19,111 nt of DNA, from contig CATPAP010000272.1 of NCBI GenBank assembly GCA_955651875.1, positions 1 to 19,111 on the forward strand. The letters run 5' to 3'. This DNA is from Candidatus Dormiibacterota bacterium. Lineage in GTDB: Bacteria; Chloroflexota; Dormibacteria; Aeolococcales; Aeolococcaceae. Positions within the stretch are counted from its first letter, which is position 1. Each line of letters opens with the position of its first letter. Shown here piece after piece: positions 7,834-15,510 of the stretch. The notes below the pieces were generated by a model. That model was not told the origin of the DNA, searched no databases, and was given only the letters and a program-made list of their open reading frames with translations. Position numbers and translations under genes: made by a program.

Positions 7834-10254
7834 TCAGCCGGCTACCGCGGACCGTACGGTGCCTCTACTGACGCCGGAGTTCGGCGCGATCACGGCGGGG
7901 GCGCCCCCGATTGGATAGAAGGCGCCCTCGTTGTCGACCACGTACCCCATCGTCGTCGACTGCGGGAGCATCACAAGACTACGCGCGGCGTCCACTCCCG
8001 GCCAGCGAGGGCCGATGGACATTGACGGCATGGGCGTTCCCTTTGACGCGAACGGGTGAACGCCGCCCCACCCGTCGAGCACATACCCGGTGAACTTGAT
8101 GGACGTGGACCCAGGGAGGAGCGTCACGGCACGCGCGATGTCCCAGCCGTGCCAGTACGCGCTCATCGTCGCCGGGGAGGCCGCAGCCGAGCCCGTCGTG
8201 AAAGGGTGAATGCCGCCCCAGTCGTCGAGGACGACGCCTCCCGAGCCGTCGGAGAAGGCCCCGACGGCTCGGGCGATGTCCCAGCCGTACCAGTAGGTGT
8301 AGGAGGAGGGTTGTGGGGGCGGCGTGGCGGACCCGAACGCAAACGGGTGCAGAGTGCCCCATCCATCGAGCACCCAGCCCCCGGTGCCGCCCGGCACAGA
8401 CGCGACACCGCGGGCAATGTCCCATCCCGGCCAGTACGAGGTGCCGCTCACAGCCGCCGCGTCGCCGACGGCATGCAGGCCGCCCCACCCGTCGAGGACC
8501 ACGCCGCCCTCGCCCGTGCTGTCGAGAGCAAGTCCGCGGGCGATGTTCCAGCCGGGCCACAACCCGCTCGGCGCCAATGGGGGAGACGACGCAGGGTGCA
8601 GCACGCCGTACCCGTCGAGCGCGTACATCGAGGTGAACGGCATGCCGGACTGTGCGGCGGGCGACACCGTGGTGACGGCTCCGGGCGTGACCGGGCCACC
8701 GCTGGAGCGCCAGTCCGCCGTGAAAGCCTCAACCCAGAATCCATACTGCTTGCCCTTGAACCCGAAGAACGTCACATCCTGAGAGTTGGTGACATTGCTC
8801 CACAGAACCCATGGACCAGTGCCCTCCTCGGCGAAGACGGCGTAGTACGCCACCGAGGGACTGTTCGCCGGCATCGACCAAGAGACTGTGAACGACGTGG
8901 TGTCCTCGGTGGCCGGCAATGCAGTGAGCACCGGGCTGGGCACGGTGAGCTTCAGCGAGATCTCGTTCCAAAGATCCTGGTAGCCGGAGTCGTATCCCAA
9001 CGACCAGATGCCCACGCCTCTCAGCCCGCGCGCGGTCACCAGATCGTACTTGTCGCCGAGGGAAGCCGCGGTGTCGTAGTAGAGCTCCCGCCACGAGTTA
9101 TGGTTCCCACCACAGGGATCGTTGGTGGCGGGACTCCACCACGTCGCCCACGGGGTGGCGAAGGTGCTGTCCCAGTGCTGTGTCAGCCGACTCGCACATG
9201 CGAGATCCGCCTGCACGTCAGAGTACGTGGCGGCGGTGGCTGTCCCCGTCGTCGGTGCCTGTGCCGTCGGCTGGGTGACCGACCACTTGTACCCGTAATA
9301 CGGGACGCCAAGAATGAGCTTCGCCGCGGGCACCAGGGAGAGGTAGGCTGAAACGGTGTTCACATCGGCGTACGTCATGCCCGACAGCGGGGCGACCGGC
9401 CCGGCATGCGACGACCGCGGTAACGTGATGTCGTAGGCCATCACGTCGAACGCATCCACGTAGGGACTCAGGTGCGTGATGTCGAACATGGTCCCGCCTG
9501 ACGGGGCCGATGCATACGTGTCGACGGTGAGGTACGCCGCGTTGGGGAGCTGTGTCCACAGTCCGCTGCGAAGCTCGCGGACGAACAGGGTGAACGAGGC
9601 AGCCACCGACGACCCCGTGCCCTCGAAGTCGATGTTGACCCCGTCAGCGCTGCGCGCACCGACCTGGTGGATGATGTTCGTGATCGCCGCCTGCCGGTTC
9701 TGCTCCGACCCTGTCACCGATGCGATGGTCGCGTTGTCGAAGCACTTGACCGTGAGCACGACCCGGTCGCCAGCCGCGTGTGCGGAGTTGATCAGGTCTG
9801 TCGCGGGCTGGCTCTGCCAGGTCGCATATCCGGTGTCTGAGGTGACCAATGAACCGTTGCCGTTCACGTTGATGCCGAAGTAGGCGACGGTGGTGAGCAG
9901 GTCGAATCGCAGGTCGGCCTTCCACGCACCACTGGAGATCTCGCCGCTCTGTGCGAAGCCCAGCACTTCGCGCACCGACGAGCTCGACGCGCGACTCGCG
10001 GCCGGTGTCTCCGCGCCGGCGGTCGAGGCTCGTGCATATCGCAGGGAATCCGGTCGCGCTCCGGACCGCAGCCCCGCAGGTGGCGGGCCGTCGGTCGTAT
10101 CCATGGACATGTGGATACGCGCGTCAGTGACGGGAGTGCCGCGTTCGGTGTTTGCGGGGCGAGTCGCCGCTTCCGCGGGACTTTGGCCGGCGCCGAGCAG
10201 GGGAACGAACAGGGCACAAAGCAAGGCAGATCGGATCAACGACATGAGATGCAT
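7834..10254 (-). CDS. Secreted GH18-type glycoside hydrolase with FnIII domain and six-unit repeat tail
   Basis: An 806-residue exported protein. A signal peptide covers about residues 1-29 (LIRSALLCALFVPLLGAG, then AEA before A30). A Ser/Thr/Ala-rich linker (30-93) leads into a GH18 barrel (about 94-437): VAYFGINVNGNG (123-134), catalytic DGVNIDFEG (204-212, acid E211), VMAYDI (271-276), LILGVPYYGYKW (313-324) and GVGIWSLGYD (414-423). The outer Asp of the DxxDxDxE consensus is Asn207, a variant I associate with SleL/YaaH-like wall hydrolases. An FnIII domain (about 436-532) and six repeats (537-806) follow. Likely it cleaves beta-1,4-GlcNAc bonds in chitin, peptidoglycan or surface glycan; substrate is inferred. 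ATG 10254 is the first start of the frame, with ATG 10245 equally possible; neither has a clear ribosome site. It lies 75 bases after the upstream membrane-protein gene, perhaps cotranscribed. Confidence 0.87.
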   Translation of the reverse strand: MHLMSLIRSALLCALFVPLLGAGQSPAEAATRPANTERGTPVTDARIHMSMDTTDGPPPAGLRSGARPDSLRYARASTAGAETPAASRASSSSVREVLGFAQSGEISSGAWKADLRFDLLTTVAYFGINVNGNGSLVTSDTGYATWQSQPATDLINSAHAAGDRVVLTVKCFDNATIASVTGSEQNRQAAITNIIHQVGARSADGVNIDFEGTGSSVAASFTLFVRELRSGLWTQLPNAAYLTVDTYASAPSGGTMFDITHLSPYVDAFDVMAYDITLPRSSHAGPVAPLSGMTYADVNTVSAYLSLVPAAKLILGVPYYGYKWSVTQPTAQAPTTGTATAATYSDVQADLACASRLTQHWDSTFATPWATWWSPATNDPCGGNHNSWRELYYDTAASLGDKYDLVTARGLRGVGIWSLGYDSGYQDLWNEISLKLTVPSPVLTALPATEDTTSFTVSWSMPANSPSVAYYAVFAEEGTGPWVLWSNVTNSQDVTFFGFKGKQYGFWVEAFTADWRSSGGPVTPGAVTTVSPAAQSGMPFTSMYALDGYGVLHPASSPPLAPSGLWPGWNIARGLALDSTGEGGVVLDGWGGLHAVGDAAAVSGTSYWPGWDIARGVASVPGGTGGWVLDGWGTLHPFAFGSATPPPQPSSYTYWYGWDIARAVGAFSDGSGGVVLDDWGGIHPFTTGSAAASPATMSAYWHGWDIARAVTLLPGSTSIKFTGYVLDGWGGVHPFASKGTPMPSMSIGPRWPGVDAARSLVMLPQSTTMGYVVDNEGAFYPIGGAPAVIAPNSGVSRGTVRSAVAG
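7837..8646 (-). repeat. Tandem repeat tail of the GH18 protein (six units of about 42-50 residues)
   Basis: Residues 537-806 contain six degenerate units, each with a VLDGWGGLHPFG-like half and a YWPGWDIARGV-like half. Unit cores are LDGYGVLHP (546), VLDGWGGLHAVG (586), VLDGWGTLHPF (628), VLDDWGGIHPF (675), VLDGWGGVHPF (725) and VVDNEGAFYPIG (772). Spacers in units 3-5 are longer (Pro/Ser/Ala-rich) than in the neighbouring proteins. The pattern of short aromatic/glycine strands suggests beta-propeller blades or stacked beta modules; this fold is a guess. Confidence 0.88.
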
Positions 10255-10329
10255 GGTGTCGCAGGCAGCCCGCGCACACGGCGCCGATCACGCGATTGTG
10301 ACAAGGAAACCGCAGATGGTTCGCTGCTC

Positions 10330-12165
10330 TCACACAGCCGGGCGAGCGGTGAGCTCGAGCACACGAACATGCAGCACATCGGGTCCCGATGTCAGAGTTG
10401 CCTGGCGACGTGTGATCGGCGCAAACCCAGCATTCTTGAGGGCTGCCTCCGCCGCGTCGAACTCCGTGCCTGTGTCGCTGAGCAACAGGAGGAGGTGCGG
10501 ACGGCGGCCCAACAGGGCCGCGCGGGTCGGCTCGTCGAGGTCCGGCATTCGTCCGGGCAGGGACTTGAGGTACCAGAGATACTGCGCGCTGGAGACCATC
10601 ACCAGCCTGCTGGCGGTCGCGGGCCACCACGTCGCCAGGCCGCCGGGAACCTGGGACGATGTCGGCACCACCTCGTGGAGGCTCGCGAACACCGCGTACT
10701 CGTGGACCGCCGCCTCCCCGTCACCGAAGAGAGCGGTCCCATAGTCGGGTGTGTAGTACGGCTTCTGACCCGGGAAGATCGTGGCGGACAGCGGCAGCCC
10801 GACGACGAGCAGCGTCGCGGCACCGGCGATGCACACCACCGCTGAGGCGCAAGCTGCAGTATGACGGCGGCCGTAGCGTGCGATCAACGCGCCGAGGGCC
10901 GGTACCAACGCGAGCGCAAGGGCGACCCTGAAGTCGAGTTGCAGCTGATCGCGAAACGCCCGTGCCAGGAGGGGCAATCCCAGCAGAGCGGCGGTGGCCA
11001 GTGCAAGCCCCGAGCGTCCATGGCGCCCAGGTTCGCCGGCGCGCGCCACACGCAGCACGGTGAAGACGACCAGAGGACACACGGTTGCCCAGAGCATCGA
11101 GGTGTACAGGTAATACTCGAGGGTCCAGTTCTCGGCGACGAACTGGGCCAGCGCGTGGAGGCCGAAAGCGATCGCGGTCGCGGTTGCAAACCCGAGTTCC
11201 GCCCTGGAGATGTCGGCGCGGCCGAAGACGGGCCACGCGCTGATGAGCCATGCGGCAACGACGGCGGGGGGGACGAGCAAGTAGATGTCGTCGATCAACC
11301 ACCGCCAGGTCGAAGAGTGGAACAGAGCAATCTCCGCCGCTTGCCGGTACTTGAGGATCGCATGGGCGGTGGGCCCGAAGATGTCCCAGTACCCCATGGT
11401 CAGTCCGGCGCAGATGACCAGAATGGCCGTCACGGCAACCGACCCGATCAGGACGCGACGAAGATCGGCGACGATCCGCGAGCTGCCGTCGGCCCACCCG
11501 CTCACCACCATGCCGGCGAGGATGCCGGCGACGGTGAGCCCGGCGACCACTTGCGAATTGACAGCGAGTCCGAGAAGCACACCGGCAGCGACGGGCCAGA
11601 GCCACTGCGTTGGTGATGACCGCGACCTGATGAACAGACATGCGGCGCCGGCCATGAGGTACGACACAGCGCCGGCGTCGGGATAATCCGTGCCCCATGC
11701 GGTGAGGATGACCGGAGCTGTGAGGATCACCAGAACCGCGAGCCACGCAGCCCAGCGCCCAAGCACCTGCTTGAAGAGAACGTACACGGGAATGGTGGCC
11801 ACAAGCGCGAGCACATAACGGAAGCTGAAGAAGCCACCGAGCGGGCCGAACAGAGTAACGAACAGGCGATCCGGCAGGATGAACCCAACCCGCGGCCAGA
11901 AGTAGTTGTCCGTGCCGAAGCGTTGCAGAAGGTCGGGACCGTCAAGCGCGTAGGCGCCGTAGAAGAACGGATCGATCATCAGACTCCGCGGCATGGCGCG
12001 GACATGCCAGCCGAAGAACACGACCGCGGGTGCCGCAAGAAGAGCGAGCGTCTCGCCGACGCCACGTACTACTGATGGCCAAGCACGAACATGCCCTGCG
12101 CTCACGGGCGGGCGGCGCGAAGTCCCGTGGCCGTTGCCATGGCCGTGGTCGGTTCCGTCCGCCAT
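10330..12165 (-). CDS. Polytopic membrane protein, GT-C-like (GT39/ArnT-like) glycosyltransferase candidate
   Basis: A 611-residue integral membrane protein. After a His/Gly-rich cytoplasmic start (HGHGNGHG, 7-14) there are about ten hydrophobic spans between residues 38 and 460. The first outer loop after span one holds PRSLMIDPFFYGAYALDG (59-76), placing an Asp (D65) where GT-C enzymes such as ArnT and protein mannosyltransferases keep their catalytic acid; DYPDAGAVSY (160-169) is a second acidic loop. Residues about 465-611 form a soluble C-terminal domain, probably extracytoplasmic. GT-C enzymes use lipid-phosphate sugars outside the membrane. The ATG at 12165 is preceded 11 bases upstream by TACGAT, not by a clear ribosome site. 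Family membership is likely but not proven; donor and acceptor are unknown. Confidence 0.7.
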   Translation of the reverse strand: MADGTDHGHGNGHGTSRRPPVSAGHVRAWPSVVRGVGETLALLAAPAVVFFGWHVRAMPRSLMIDPFFYGAYALDGPDLLQRFGTDNYFWPRVGFILPDRLFVTLFGPLGGFFSFRYVLALVATIPVYVLFKQVLGRWAAWLAVLVILTAPVILTAWGTDYPDAGAVSYLMAGAACLFIRSRSSPTQWLWPVAAGVLLGLAVNSQVVAGLTVAGILAGMVVSGWADGSSRIVADLRRVLIGSVAVTAILVICAGLTMGYWDIFGPTAHAILKYRQAAEIALFHSSTWRWLIDDIYLLVPPAVVAAWLISAWPVFGRADISRAELGFATATAIAFGLHALAQFVAENWTLEYYLYTSMLWATVCPLVVFTVLRVARAGEPGRHGRSGLALATAALLGLPLLARAFRDQLQLDFRVALALALVPALGALIARYGRRHTAACASAVVCIAGAATLLVVGLPLSATIFPGQKPYYTPDYGTALFGDGEAAVHEYAVFASLHEVVPTSSQVPGGLATWWPATASRLVMVSSAQYLWYLKSLPGRMPDLDEPTRAALLGRRPHLLLLLSDTGTEFDAAEAALKNAGFAPITRRQATLTSGPDVLHVRVLELTARPAV

Positions 12166-12176
12166 GTTCGCGCCGC

Positions 12177-12182
12177 ATCGTA
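12177..12182 (-). promoter_or_regulatory. Possible -10 element for the GT-C-like gene
   Basis: TACGAT on the minus strand fits the actinobacterial -10 form TANNNT and lies 11 bases before the ATG at 12165, which would give a very short leader and agrees with the missing ribosome site. No TTGACA-like -35 is seen 16-19 bases upstream. The rest of the 235-base divergent spacer (12166-12400) shows a GTGTCG/CGACAC inverted pair but nothing else I can name. Confidence 0.25.
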
Positions 12183-12400
12183 ACAGGGCGGTGCTCGATG
12201 CTCTCAGTCTCAGGTGTCGGCCTCAAAACCTCCCCGCAAGCGTGCGACACGACCCAACTGAAACGCTCCCGAACGGATCTGCTCGCTTGGCCCACGCCGG
12301 GGTCGCGTCCGCGTGCGGGTGATGACGGAGCCGTGACGAGCGCGTCGCCGCTCGGTGGCTGTGGACGAGACCTCCAGAGTGCGTCGCGACACTCCGTGAC

Positions 12401-13762
12401 ATGCGAAGACGACTTGCCCTGATGGCGCTCGCGCTCGCAACGGCGCTCACGGGAACCGTCCTGGCCGCTTCGGACCGGACCATTGCTGCCGTGGTGCCCT
12501 GGGGAACCGTGCTCGTTCCCGGCTCATCGTGGGCTGGGCCTGAGACTGCCAAAGGCGACCTCAACGTGTACTCGAACGGAACGGGCTCGCAGGACCGGCA
12601 GGTGGCGTACGGCTTGGGCTACGAGTGTGTGGAGCTGGCGGTGCGCTGGGCCCAGATTGTGTTCGGGGTCCCTCACAACAGCTGGGGAATCTATTACGCC
12701 TATCAGATGTGGGCGGCCGGCCCCCTGCTGAGCCCGCGCTTCGTCCAGCACCCCAACGGCGGGGCGGACGGCCCGCAGTTCGGCGACCTCATGGTGTTCG
12801 CCAGCACGAGCTTCGATGCGGCGGGCCATGTCGCCGTCGTCTCCGGAACGAGCCCGGGATACGTGTCACTCGTTGAGCAGAACTACAACGACGCTGCACC
12901 GACCGGGACGGCGCGGCTGCCGATCTATGGCACGGTCATGCCGAACCGGTCTGGTCTGCCCATCCTCGGCTGGCTACGCTCCTCCATCGCGCCGACCGGC
13001 TGGCATGGCGACCCCGGCCCGGGCGGATACCTCTCCGACATGAGAGGGCACGTCTATCCCTACGGCAGCGCGGCTCAGCCAACTGAACAGACCGTGTGGC
13101 CCACCCAAGCCACCGCCAGGGGCATGGCGTTGATTCCAAAAACCACATCCGGATACGTCCTCGACAGCTTCGGCGGTCTTCACTCGTTCGGGGGCGCGCC
13201 GCGAATCCGGCCCACGGCGTACTGGTTCGGCTGGGACATCGCCCGCGGACTGACGCTCACACCAGATGGCAAGGGTGGATACGTCCTCGACGCCTACGGC
13301 AGGATGCATCCCTTCGGCGATGCTGCGCCGCTCGCGTCGAACTTTGCCTGGCCGGGCTGGGACATCGCTCGAGCGATGGTGCTGCGGGCCGACGGGCTCG
13401 GCGGCTGGGTGCTCGACGGCTGGGGAGGGCTGCACGGTTTCGGCAACTTCCCATCGGTCCGGCTGAATGGCAGTTACTACCCCGGCCAGGACATCGCCCG
13501 GAGCGCCTGTCTGCGCAGCGACGGCGACAGCGGATGGTGGGTAGACGGCAACAATGACATCCACTCCTTCGGCGGGGCACCACCGGTGTCGTCAACGAAC
13601 GACTATCCGGGCCAGAACGTGGCCCGTTCGATCGTCTGCATGGACGACGGTGGTGGCTACACATTGATCACCTCTGGACAGGTCCTGCCCTTCGGCGACG
13701 CACCGGCGCTGTGGCTGAACCCAACACTGTCGAACACCTCCGCCAGCAGTCTCGTCGGCTGA
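12401..13762 (+). CDS. Secreted CHAP-domain wall hydrolase with repeat tail
   Basis: A 453-residue exported protein. The signal peptide is MRRRLALMALALATALTGTV with cleavage near residues 23-30. The CHAP domain (cysteine/histidine amidase or peptidase acting on peptidoglycan; about residues 45-190) shows YECVELAVRW (74-83, nucleophile C76), FGDLMVF (127-133), GHVAVVSG (142-149, H143) and VEQNYN (158-163, E159/N161), so the Cys-His-Glu/Asn set is present. Residues 209-453 are the repeat tail shared with both neighbours; unlike them there is no FnIII domain. Its TGA shares one base with an ATG of the next frame, so the two genes form a tight operon. No strong ribosome site precedes ATG 12401. 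Likely role: trimming or remodelling peptidoglycan around surface polymer. Domain call firm, substrate bond unknown. Confidence 0.88.
   Translation: MRRRLALMALALATALTGTVLAASDRTIAAVVPWGTVLVPGSSWAGPETAKGDLNVYSNGTGSQDRQVAYGLGYECVELAVRWAQIVFGVPHNSWGIYYAYQMWAAGPLLSPRFVQHPNGGADGPQFGDLMVFASTSFDAAGHVAVVSGTSPGYVSLVEQNYNDAAPTGTARLPIYGTVMPNRSGLPILGWLRSSIAPTGWHGDPGPGGYLSDMRGHVYPYGSAAQPTEQTVWPTQATARGMALIPKTTSGYVLDSFGGLHSFGGAPRIRPTAYWFGWDIARGLTLTPDGKGGYVLDAYGRMHPFGDAAPLASNFAWPGWDIARAMVLRADGLGGWVLDGWGGLHGFGNFPSVRLNGSYYPGQDIARSACLRSDGDSGWWVDGNNDIHSFGGAPPVSSTNDYPGQNVARSIVCMDDGGGYTLITSGQVLPFGDAPALWLNPTLSNTSASSLVG
13025..13759 (+). repeat. Tandem repeat tail of the CHAP protein (five full units plus a partial)
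   Basis: Residues 209-453 hold units beginning GYLSDMRGHVYPYG, GYVLDSFGGLHSFG, GYVLDAYGRMHPFG, GWVLDGWGGLHGFG, WWVDGNNDIHSFG and a last YTLITSGQVLPFG that is cut short. The second half of each unit is a version of GWDIARG: PTQATARGM, FGWDIARGL, PGWDIARAM, PGQDIARSA and PGQNVARSI. Spacing is very regular at 41-43 residues (about 126 bases). Confidence 0.88.
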
Positions 13763-13779
13763 TGGCTGAACCACCGCCT

Positions 13780-13785
13780 GGAGAA
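13780..13785 (+). promoter_or_regulatory. Ribosome binding site deciding the start at 13792
   Basis: GGAGAA sits 6 bases before ATG 13792. The frame also offers ATG 13762, overlapping the CHAP stop, but only the later ATG has this site and it yields a cleaner signal peptide. Confidence 0.65.
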
Positions 13786-13791
13786 CTGCGC

Positions 13792-15489
13792 ATGCCCCGT
13801 GAATCATTGAGGGCTACGGCGAAGCTGTTGCTCGTCATCCTCTGCGCTGGAACACTGGCGATCAACCCGGTGCTCAACACGCGGTCTGCGCAAGCCTCGA
13901 CGACGACCACCGTGTCGGCGCTCACCGACGGGACATTCGAGCAGGGCGTCCAACAGTCCGCCTGGGTTGAGACACAGAGCTCGGGGGGCGAGCTCATCGA
14001 CACCCTGGATCCCCACTCCGGCGCCTGGGCAGCGGACCTGTGCGACATCGACAATTGCAACGACGGCCACGGCAACGCGGGCGACACGCTCATCCAGGGT
14101 TTCGTCTCCCCGGGGCAGATCGTGAGCGCCCAGCTCTCGTTCTTCTACAACATCGCCACCTCAGAGCCGGACCACAACGCGAGCTGCAAGGACTGGTTGA
14201 GCGTCGGGGTGGGATGGTGGCGGACGCTGGATCCAACCGCCAGCAGGCGGTACTGTGCACCAACCGGTGCGCAATATCAGGCGGACTCCATTGACGTCAC
14301 CGCCTTTCTTCAGAGCCATGCCGGTCAGACAGTCGATACCCAGATCGAGGGGTTCACCAGCAATCTCAACCCATCGCAGTTCTTCGTCGACGACGTCACG
14401 CTGACGATCAGCTATCGGCTGACCCCGTCGGCTCCCGTCGTCGCGCCGATCGGGGATTGCGGCGCCGGACAGACGACACTGTCCTGGGCTGCTCCCCAGT
14501 TCCCGCTGGGCGGCCAGTGGCCAGTGCAGTCGTATCTGGTGACGCCGTACACAGTCAGCGGGGTCGCGCAACCCTCGACGACGGTGCCTGGGAACCAGAC
14601 GTCGCTGCCCGTGAGCCTGCACAGCGGGACGGTGTGCTACTTCACTGTGACCGCGACCAACGCCAACGGCACCGGCCCGGCCGGCTCACCGGCCGCACCG
14701 GTGGCAGAGGTCACTGCCCCACCGACGCCCCAGTCCACGGGGCTCACGCTGACCTGGGGGCTGCAGCCCGGCAGCGCTGCGGCGACGTCGTACACGGTGT
14801 TCATCCGTGACGGCAACGGCCCGTGGCTGACGTGGGGCAGCACCTCCACCACCAGTTCCACGGTGTTCGGCGTCCCGGGCCACAGCTACGCGTACTACGT
14901 CGAGGGATTCAACGCGGCGGGTGGGAGTGGCCCACCGACCGGCAACGGTCAGGCGGCGGTCACCTTCCCGTCGTCCGTCACCCCGGCCATGTCATTGAAG
15001 GGCCTGTACGGTGTGGACGCCTACGGGAACCTGCACCCGGCTGACTCCCCACCGCTCGCACAGACAGCGGGCTGGTCGTGGCCGATCGCGCGCGGCATCG
15101 CCCTGGCACCGTCAGGGGCAGGCGGTTACGTGCTCGATGGCTGGGGTGGTGTGCATCCCTTCGGCAACGCTCCGTCGGCGCCCCTGACCGCGTATTGGTC
15201 GGGCTGGGACATCGCCAGGGGCGTCGCCGTGCGTGCGGATGGCGTCAGCGGGTACGTGCTCGACGGCTGGGGTGGTGTGCACCCCTTCGGAGGCGCGCCG
15301 AGCGTCACCCTGCTCGCGTACTGGGCCGGTTGGGACATCGCTCGCGGGATCGTGGTCACGCCATCGGGTGACGGAGGCTATGTGATCGACGGCTTCGGCG
15401 GCTTCCACCCGTTTGGGTCCGTCGCGGTGCCCGCGGTGACGCCCAACTACGGCGCCAGCGACGTCATGCGCGGTGCTGCAGGGGCCTGA
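13792..15489 (+). CDS. Secreted protein: lectin-like domain, two FnIII domains, four-unit repeat tail
   Basis: A 565-residue exported protein with no recognised catalytic site. The signal peptide runs to about residue 35 (KLLLVILCAGTLAINPVL, then SAQA). Residues about 42-208 resemble a jelly-roll carbohydrate-binding or MAM/lectin-type fold: GTFEQG (47-52), SGAWAADLCD (76-85), QLSFFYNI (114-121) and FFVDDVTLTISY (197-208), with four cysteines (84, 89, 132, 155) that could form disulfides and a D/N/G-rich loop (85-98) suitable for metal. Two FnIII domains follow (about 211-307 and 309-392; TTLSWAAP, YFTVTATNANG, LTLTWGL and YYVEGFNAAG). The repeat tail is 400-565. It directly follows the CHAP gene. 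Likely role: binding wall or surface glycan, perhaps as an adhesin or scaffold; this is inference. ATG 13762 would add 10 residues. Confidence 0.83.
   Translation: MPRESLRATAKLLLVILCAGTLAINPVLNTRSAQASTTTTVSALTDGTFEQGVQQSAWVETQSSGGELIDTLDPHSGAWAADLCDIDNCNDGHGNAGDTLIQGFVSPGQIVSAQLSFFYNIATSEPDHNASCKDWLSVGVGWWRTLDPTASRRYCAPTGAQYQADSIDVTAFLQSHAGQTVDTQIEGFTSNLNPSQFFVDDVTLTISYRLTPSAPVVAPIGDCGAGQTTLSWAAPQFPLGGQWPVQSYLVTPYTVSGVAQPSTTVPGNQTSLPVSLHSGTVCYFTVTATNANGTGPAGSPAAPVAEVTAPPTPQSTGLTLTWGLQPGSAAATSYTVFIRDGNGPWLTWGSTSTTSSTVFGVPGHSYAYYVEGFNAAGGSGPPTGNGQAAVTFPSSVTPAMSLKGLYGVDAYGNLHPADSPPLAQTAGWSWPIARGIALAPSGAGGYVLDGWGGVHPFGNAPSAPLTAYWSGWDIARGVAVRADGVSGYVLDGWGGVHPFGGAPSVTLLAYWAGWDIARGIVVTPSGDGGYVIDGFGGFHPFGSVAVPAVTPNYGASDVMRGAAGA
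14989..15486 (+). repeat. Tandem repeat tail of the lectin/FnIII protein (four units)
   Basis: Residues 400-565: units start at LYGVDAYGNLHPADSPP (405), YVLDGWGGVHPFGNAP (446), YVLDGWGGVHPFGGAP (488) and YVIDGFGGFHPFG (530), with linking PIARGIAL, GWDIARGVAV, GWDIARGIVV and SDVMRGAAGA. Units 2 and 3 are nearly identical in DNA over their first 35 or so bases (from about 15126 and 15252), suggesting recent duplication or conversion. The first unit matches unit 1 of the GH18 protein (LDGYGVLHPASSPPLAP). Confidence 0.9.
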
Positions 15490-15510
15490 CCCAGCCGGCT
15501 CTCCCCACGA

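Noticed and set aside
7851..7860. 10-base palindrome ACCGTACGGT
   Set aside because: It lies inside the last codons of the GH18 gene with no loop and no T-tract; probably chance.
8056..9351. Long plus-strand frame of 431 codons opposite the GH18 gene
   Set aside because: It is rich in Arg/Gly/Pro without motif or signal, and the minus strand encodes clear GH18, FnIII and repeat domains.
13711..13791. Earlier start codons for the lectin/FnIII protein (13711 and 13762)
   Set aside because: The first lies well inside the CHAP gene; the second lacks a ribosome site, while ATG 13792 has GGAGAA at ideal spacing.
15494..15501. AGCCGGCT palindrome between convergent genes
   Set aside because: There is no loop or T-tract, so it is not a terminator; 8-base GC palindromes are common in such DNA.
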